A stretch of DNA of 64,000 bases, from assembly GCA_028673005.1 (NCBI GenBank), contig CM054118.1, positions 63,297,401 to 63,361,400 of the forward strand, read 5' to 3'. The DNA comes from Tanypteryx hageni. Taxonomy: Eukaryota; Arthropoda; Insecta; Odonata; Petaluridae. This document shows, piece by piece, positions 60,658 through 64,000 of this stretch (within the stretch, counting starts at the first letter, position 1; each line of letters opens with the position of its first letter). The position numbers and the translations under genes are program-made. The notes under the pieces were generated by a model, which did no database searches, was not told the origin of the DNA, and worked only from the letters and a program-made list of their open reading frames with translations.

Positions 60658-62454
60658 AGACTATATTTTCATTCCCTCACGCACCATCAGGAGTATTAGT
60701 AGAGATTTTTAGCCTAATTCCTTGCTTTTTTGGAGGAAACATGACATGTCTCGCGATTTGTTGTATTTACTAATATTATCTGATAATTCTAAATATTAAA
60801 TTTTATGGTTAAGGAGTATTTTTTTACTTTACTATCAATTTCACCGTAGTCTGCAGCAATATTTATTTATTTTTAGCCGATTTACTCTACTCTTTAAATT
60901 GGGAGAAGGAAATCATGTAGATATTTTCATTTCTTAATTGTGCTAAAGGTTTTGTCGGTAATGTGGTTAGTATAGTTTTGCAAAAACAAAGAAAACGTTA
61001 ATTTTATCGTTGAAAAAGCTAATATATTAGATTTGTGTTTTTTATTATATTTATTGCTGCGGAAAATTTCGATCGGCGTGTCACTTGCCTCCAGCATAGG
61101 TCAGCTGTTACATCATCTTCAGAGGAAAGAAAACTCTTATTTTTCACTCATAATTGAGGCAGGAAAAAGACGCGGTGATGGTAAACGCACGGATAAAAAC
61201 CGCACTCGAACCCACGATGCAACGAAGCGTGTTAAAATGCGGTTCTGCTGCATACAATTCCAGTAGCCGTCAATCGATCGCACTAATCAAGTTCTCAATT
61301 GGCTTCAAAGAAATGTTTTTACGGTATTCAACCAATAGCTCATTGATATATTCTTATTTGAACCAACTATCTACGAATTACAGTATCAAGCAACATTAAT
61401 CGGTCTTATATCTAAATAAGTTGCCTGCATTATTTGTTAGACCATGTTATCCATGATAATATTCCAATTTATTCTCCTTGCCGCGCACTATGCACGGCTC
61501 AACTTCTAAATTGATTTGGTAAAATCATTGCTTCAAATTTTATCCAATGCTCATTAAAAAGTTGGTGGGAATGAAAAGTCTCATAGTTATGAATTACAAA
61601 AATATCATGGTAATATCACTTGCCTGTTAGGATGGATACACCTGCATTTGAGAACCTAACATCCACGTAACCGCAGGGCGCTATAGGAAGAAGTGCCTAA
61701 TACTGCCGCCAGCCAGTAAGAAATGAGCATTAACAATAAGATCAAAATGGTATATTAAAAATAAAACAAAGTCACATTAGATCGCAAAGATGTAGTTGAC
61801 AGAGTGAAAATGCAGCAAGAAAAATAAAGTACGTGTATGTAAATGCGCGTGCGCATGCCTGTGCTATGATTATAAAACAAGATGATCCAACCGGAACATA
61901 TGAAGCCTACTTTACACATATTTATTTTAAATTAAATGAATGTTGATTGGCAAAGAATTGATTTGTTTCTTTGTTAAAAGTCTCCCAATCGTTAGCTATC
62001 AATATTATGAAAACCTTCAATGACTAATCTAAAATTAAACGATATAATATCTCATTATATAATAAACTGCGTTTGTCCCTCACGCTCGACCGAGAACTAT
62101 TGGCGACTGATTTTAATGTCATGTTAACAAACTTTCCGAGTAGGTAGAGGATTGAAATTTGGTAGGAAGGTTTGATTCTGATAGTAAAAGCCATTTATGA
62201 AGAATAATCCCCAAAAAAGACCCGAGTTCGACTTCAGTAGATAATTTCTCTTTTCCATATAATAACACGTACAAATCGATTTTTCAACTTACAGGCTTTT
62301 ACTCTATTGCAAATTATAATTAGAAATAATTGACCTACGATCTTCAGACCTGGACCTTTTTAAAGAAAAATAAATAACGTTTCCTATTCTATTCATCACA
62401 TTTTGTCTACGATACGAAATCGCACAAGTTATACGTTGAAATCGTATTCACTGG
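60658..62454. other. No gene recognised
   Basis: AT-rich. Bases 60820-60905 resemble 47255-47330 (ATCAATTTCNCYGTAG), part of an undefined dispersed repeat. Frames at 61033-61266 and 61154-61399 show no domain. Confidence 0.45.
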
Positions 62455-62725
62455 AAATTTTAAAGCTTTCTAGTGCTTTTCGTCATTGCTAAAAAGCACT
62501 ATTATCTTCGTGATGTCCTTCCGTCCGTACGCATTTATCACGAAAGAATTGGCTCAGCCGATTTCAAGCAAATTTGGTACATAGAATCTTCATGTCCAAA
62601 CTGACATATTTATACCGGATCGACTAAGCAGGAGTGCCACAATTGCAAAATAAAACTTTTCGGTAATTACGAATTTGGAAGGAATTGGCCGAATACATTT
62701 CAACAAAATTTTGTATGAAGGAGGT
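62455..62725 (-). repeat. Dispersed repeat, copy 3 (inverted)
   Basis: The reverse complement follows the order of 17500-17812: GGCCAATTCCTTCCAAATTC, TAATTACCGAAAAG, TTGTGGCACTCCTGCT, TTGAAATCGGCTGAGCCAAT, GCGTACGGACGGAAGGACAT, AGATAATAGTGCTTTT..AAAGCACT. Non-coding. Confidence 0.75.
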
Positions 62726-63312
62726 GTGTAACATTAAAAAAATCTGATGTGGCCACCACATATATGACTTTCTCCATACCTGAAATATTTCTAAAAATTC
62801 CAAATAGTTTAAATGATAATGAATATTTTAAGGAACCAAGAAAAAGAGCAAAGAACAGAAATAGACTCAAACCATAGATTTCTGATATTGGATATAGCCA
62901 GGAATCTCCAACAATTAAGAAAATAAAAAGGAGCGTTACTGAGACGTAACTAAGCGTCAATTTCTAACAATAGCCGCCGGTAGGTGGTGGCAGCTAAAAA
63001 ATTAGTTTTTAAAATACCTCTTAAACAATGAATTATATGGGAAAATGTTTCAAACAAAGGTTGTAGAAAATTAAATTTCCTACAACATTTATTCCAGTAT
63101 TTCTTTACATTAATCAAATATTAAAGCAAATATTTCAAAAAAACGGATACGACAAGAGTAACCACCCACTTCCGCTTGACCGATCTTTACCAAAAACAAA
63201 TCGGTATTGTGATTGTCATAAAAATGTTACATATAAAATTTCCCGTTGACCTGATTAATAGCTTTTGAGTTAGAGCACCCAAAAAATAACTGTCACACAC
63301 ACAGACGGTCGA
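62726..63312. other. No gene recognised
   Basis: AT-rich sequence before the transposase remnant; a palindromic GTAGAAAATTAAATTTCCTAC lies near 63062-63083. Confidence 0.4.
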
Positions 63313-64000
63313 GGAAACATTAATTACTTATCCCATACAATTTGTGACGAATTTATCAGTATAATGGCAACGGAAGTTAAAAATAAAATCATTAGCGAGA
63401 TCAAAGAAGCCATGTATTTTTCTATGATAGTGGATTAAACTCCTGATGTTCCTCATGTTGATCAGTTAACATTTGTTTTGAGATACAAAAATCGAGAAGG
63501 CAATGCTTGTGAAAGTTTTATGGGGTTTATTCCAAACGACAAACATAATGCTCAATATTTAGAACATGTCATTTTGAGTACCATCCACAATTTTTCCATT
63601 GAAATAAAAAAGTTTAGGGGCCAGTCATATGATAATGCACCTAATATGGCTGAAAAATATTCCGGGTTACAAGCTGGAATAAACGCATCATGTCCATCTG
63701 CAACTTATGTACCACGTGCAAGTCATTCGTTAAATTTAGTTGGAAACTCGGCTGCTGAATCGTGTTCTGATGCCCTACAATATTTTGATTTTGTGCAACA
63801 CTTATGTGTATTTTTTTCAACATCCACAAGGCGATGAAATATTTTCATCGACTCTTTAAAAAGCAAGTCTTCCCATCGTATAAAAAGGATAAGTGATGCT
63901 AGGTGGTCGACTCGAGCTGATGCAATTTTATCATTAAGAGAAAACTACGCGTGCATTAAAGGAGCTTTAAACGAAATAACTATAAATGGCGACGAAAAAC
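63313..64000 (+). pseudogene. hAT transposase, ZMYM1-like, partial and broken
   Basis: One frame runs to the window edge and continues beyond it. It reads YLSHTICDEFISIMATEVKN, then YFSMIVD-stop-TPDV, HVDQLTFVLRYKN, GFIPNDKHNAQYLEHVIL, RGQSYDNAPNMAEKYSGLQA, YVPRASHSLNLVGNSAAESC, FVQHLCVFFSTSTRR-stop-NI and RISDARWSTRADAILSLREN. This is the catalytic core (DUF4371/RNase H-like) of hAT transposases related to the zinc-finger MYM-type protein 1 group. Two in-frame stops are present, TAA at 63436-63438 and TGA at 63835-63837, the latter where this family usually has Trp. No frameshift was seen. The N terminus with its zinc finger is missing from the window, so the copy looks 5'-deleted. Confidence 0.88.

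Noticed and set aside
61033..61399. Two overlapping frames of 77 and 81 codons
   Set aside because: They start at non-ATG or weak starts, overlap each other, and have no recognisable motif.

Overview
The window is AT-rich nuclear DNA from an animal, most probably an arthropod and likely an insect. The reasons are an RTE-type non-LTR retrotransposon, Helitron helicase tails, hobo/Hermes-like and ZMYM1-like hAT transposases, many short hAT derivatives with 8-bp target duplications, a foldback element with a 9-bp duplication, and long introns or intergenic DNA with no operons or bacterial signals. No rRNA, tRNA, CRISPR array or phage feature was found.

Layout. 1-13 kb: hAT MITEs at 828-1387 and 6439-6731, a Helitron-type 3' end at 4441-5020, and a purine-strand minisatellite at 10.6-11.95 kb split by the 3' end of a non-LTR element. 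13-17.8 kb: an inverted-repeat-bounded block of ~150-bp tandem repeats, a hAT MITE, and a decayed Hermes/hobo-like hAT transposase. 18-26.4 kb: a dense mobile-element cluster with nested hATs, several Helitron-like pieces, a 65-bp perfect inverted repeat, and a full-length RTE-like retrotransposon (22959-25884). The RTE carries endonuclease and reverse transcriptase domains, has a 10-bp target duplication, and is broken by a single in-frame stop. Helitron helicase C-terminal remnants lie on both sides of it, on opposite strands. 26.4-48.9 kb: mostly featureless AT-rich DNA with hAT MITEs (32.3, 40.7, 46.0 kb), a foldback/MULE-like element (34001-34872), a TIR element (39.1-39.9 kb) and a perfect 30-bp-arm hairpin (47217-47278).

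48.9-51.9 kb is the only region that looks like host gene sequence. On the minus strand, 49012-49506 reads as a first coding exon of 165 codons, His/Gln-rich then Gly-rich, ending at a strong GAG|GTAAGG donor. It sits in a GC-rich block with a long polypyrimidine tract upstream. I infer the start of a transcription-regulator-type gene running leftward, so much of the left 49 kb may be its first intron; the family is not recognised. 52-64 kb is featureless DNA with another long hairpin (52755-52845), a foldback element (59.5-59.8 kb), a hAT with a second 8-bp-TSD element inserted at its end (59.9-60.65 kb), and a ZMYM1-like hAT transposase pseudogene running off the right edge.

Apart from the candidate exon, all recognisable proteins belong to transposable elements and nearly all are broken. 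Long low-complexity reading frames in the purine or pyrimidine tracts are not treated as genes.
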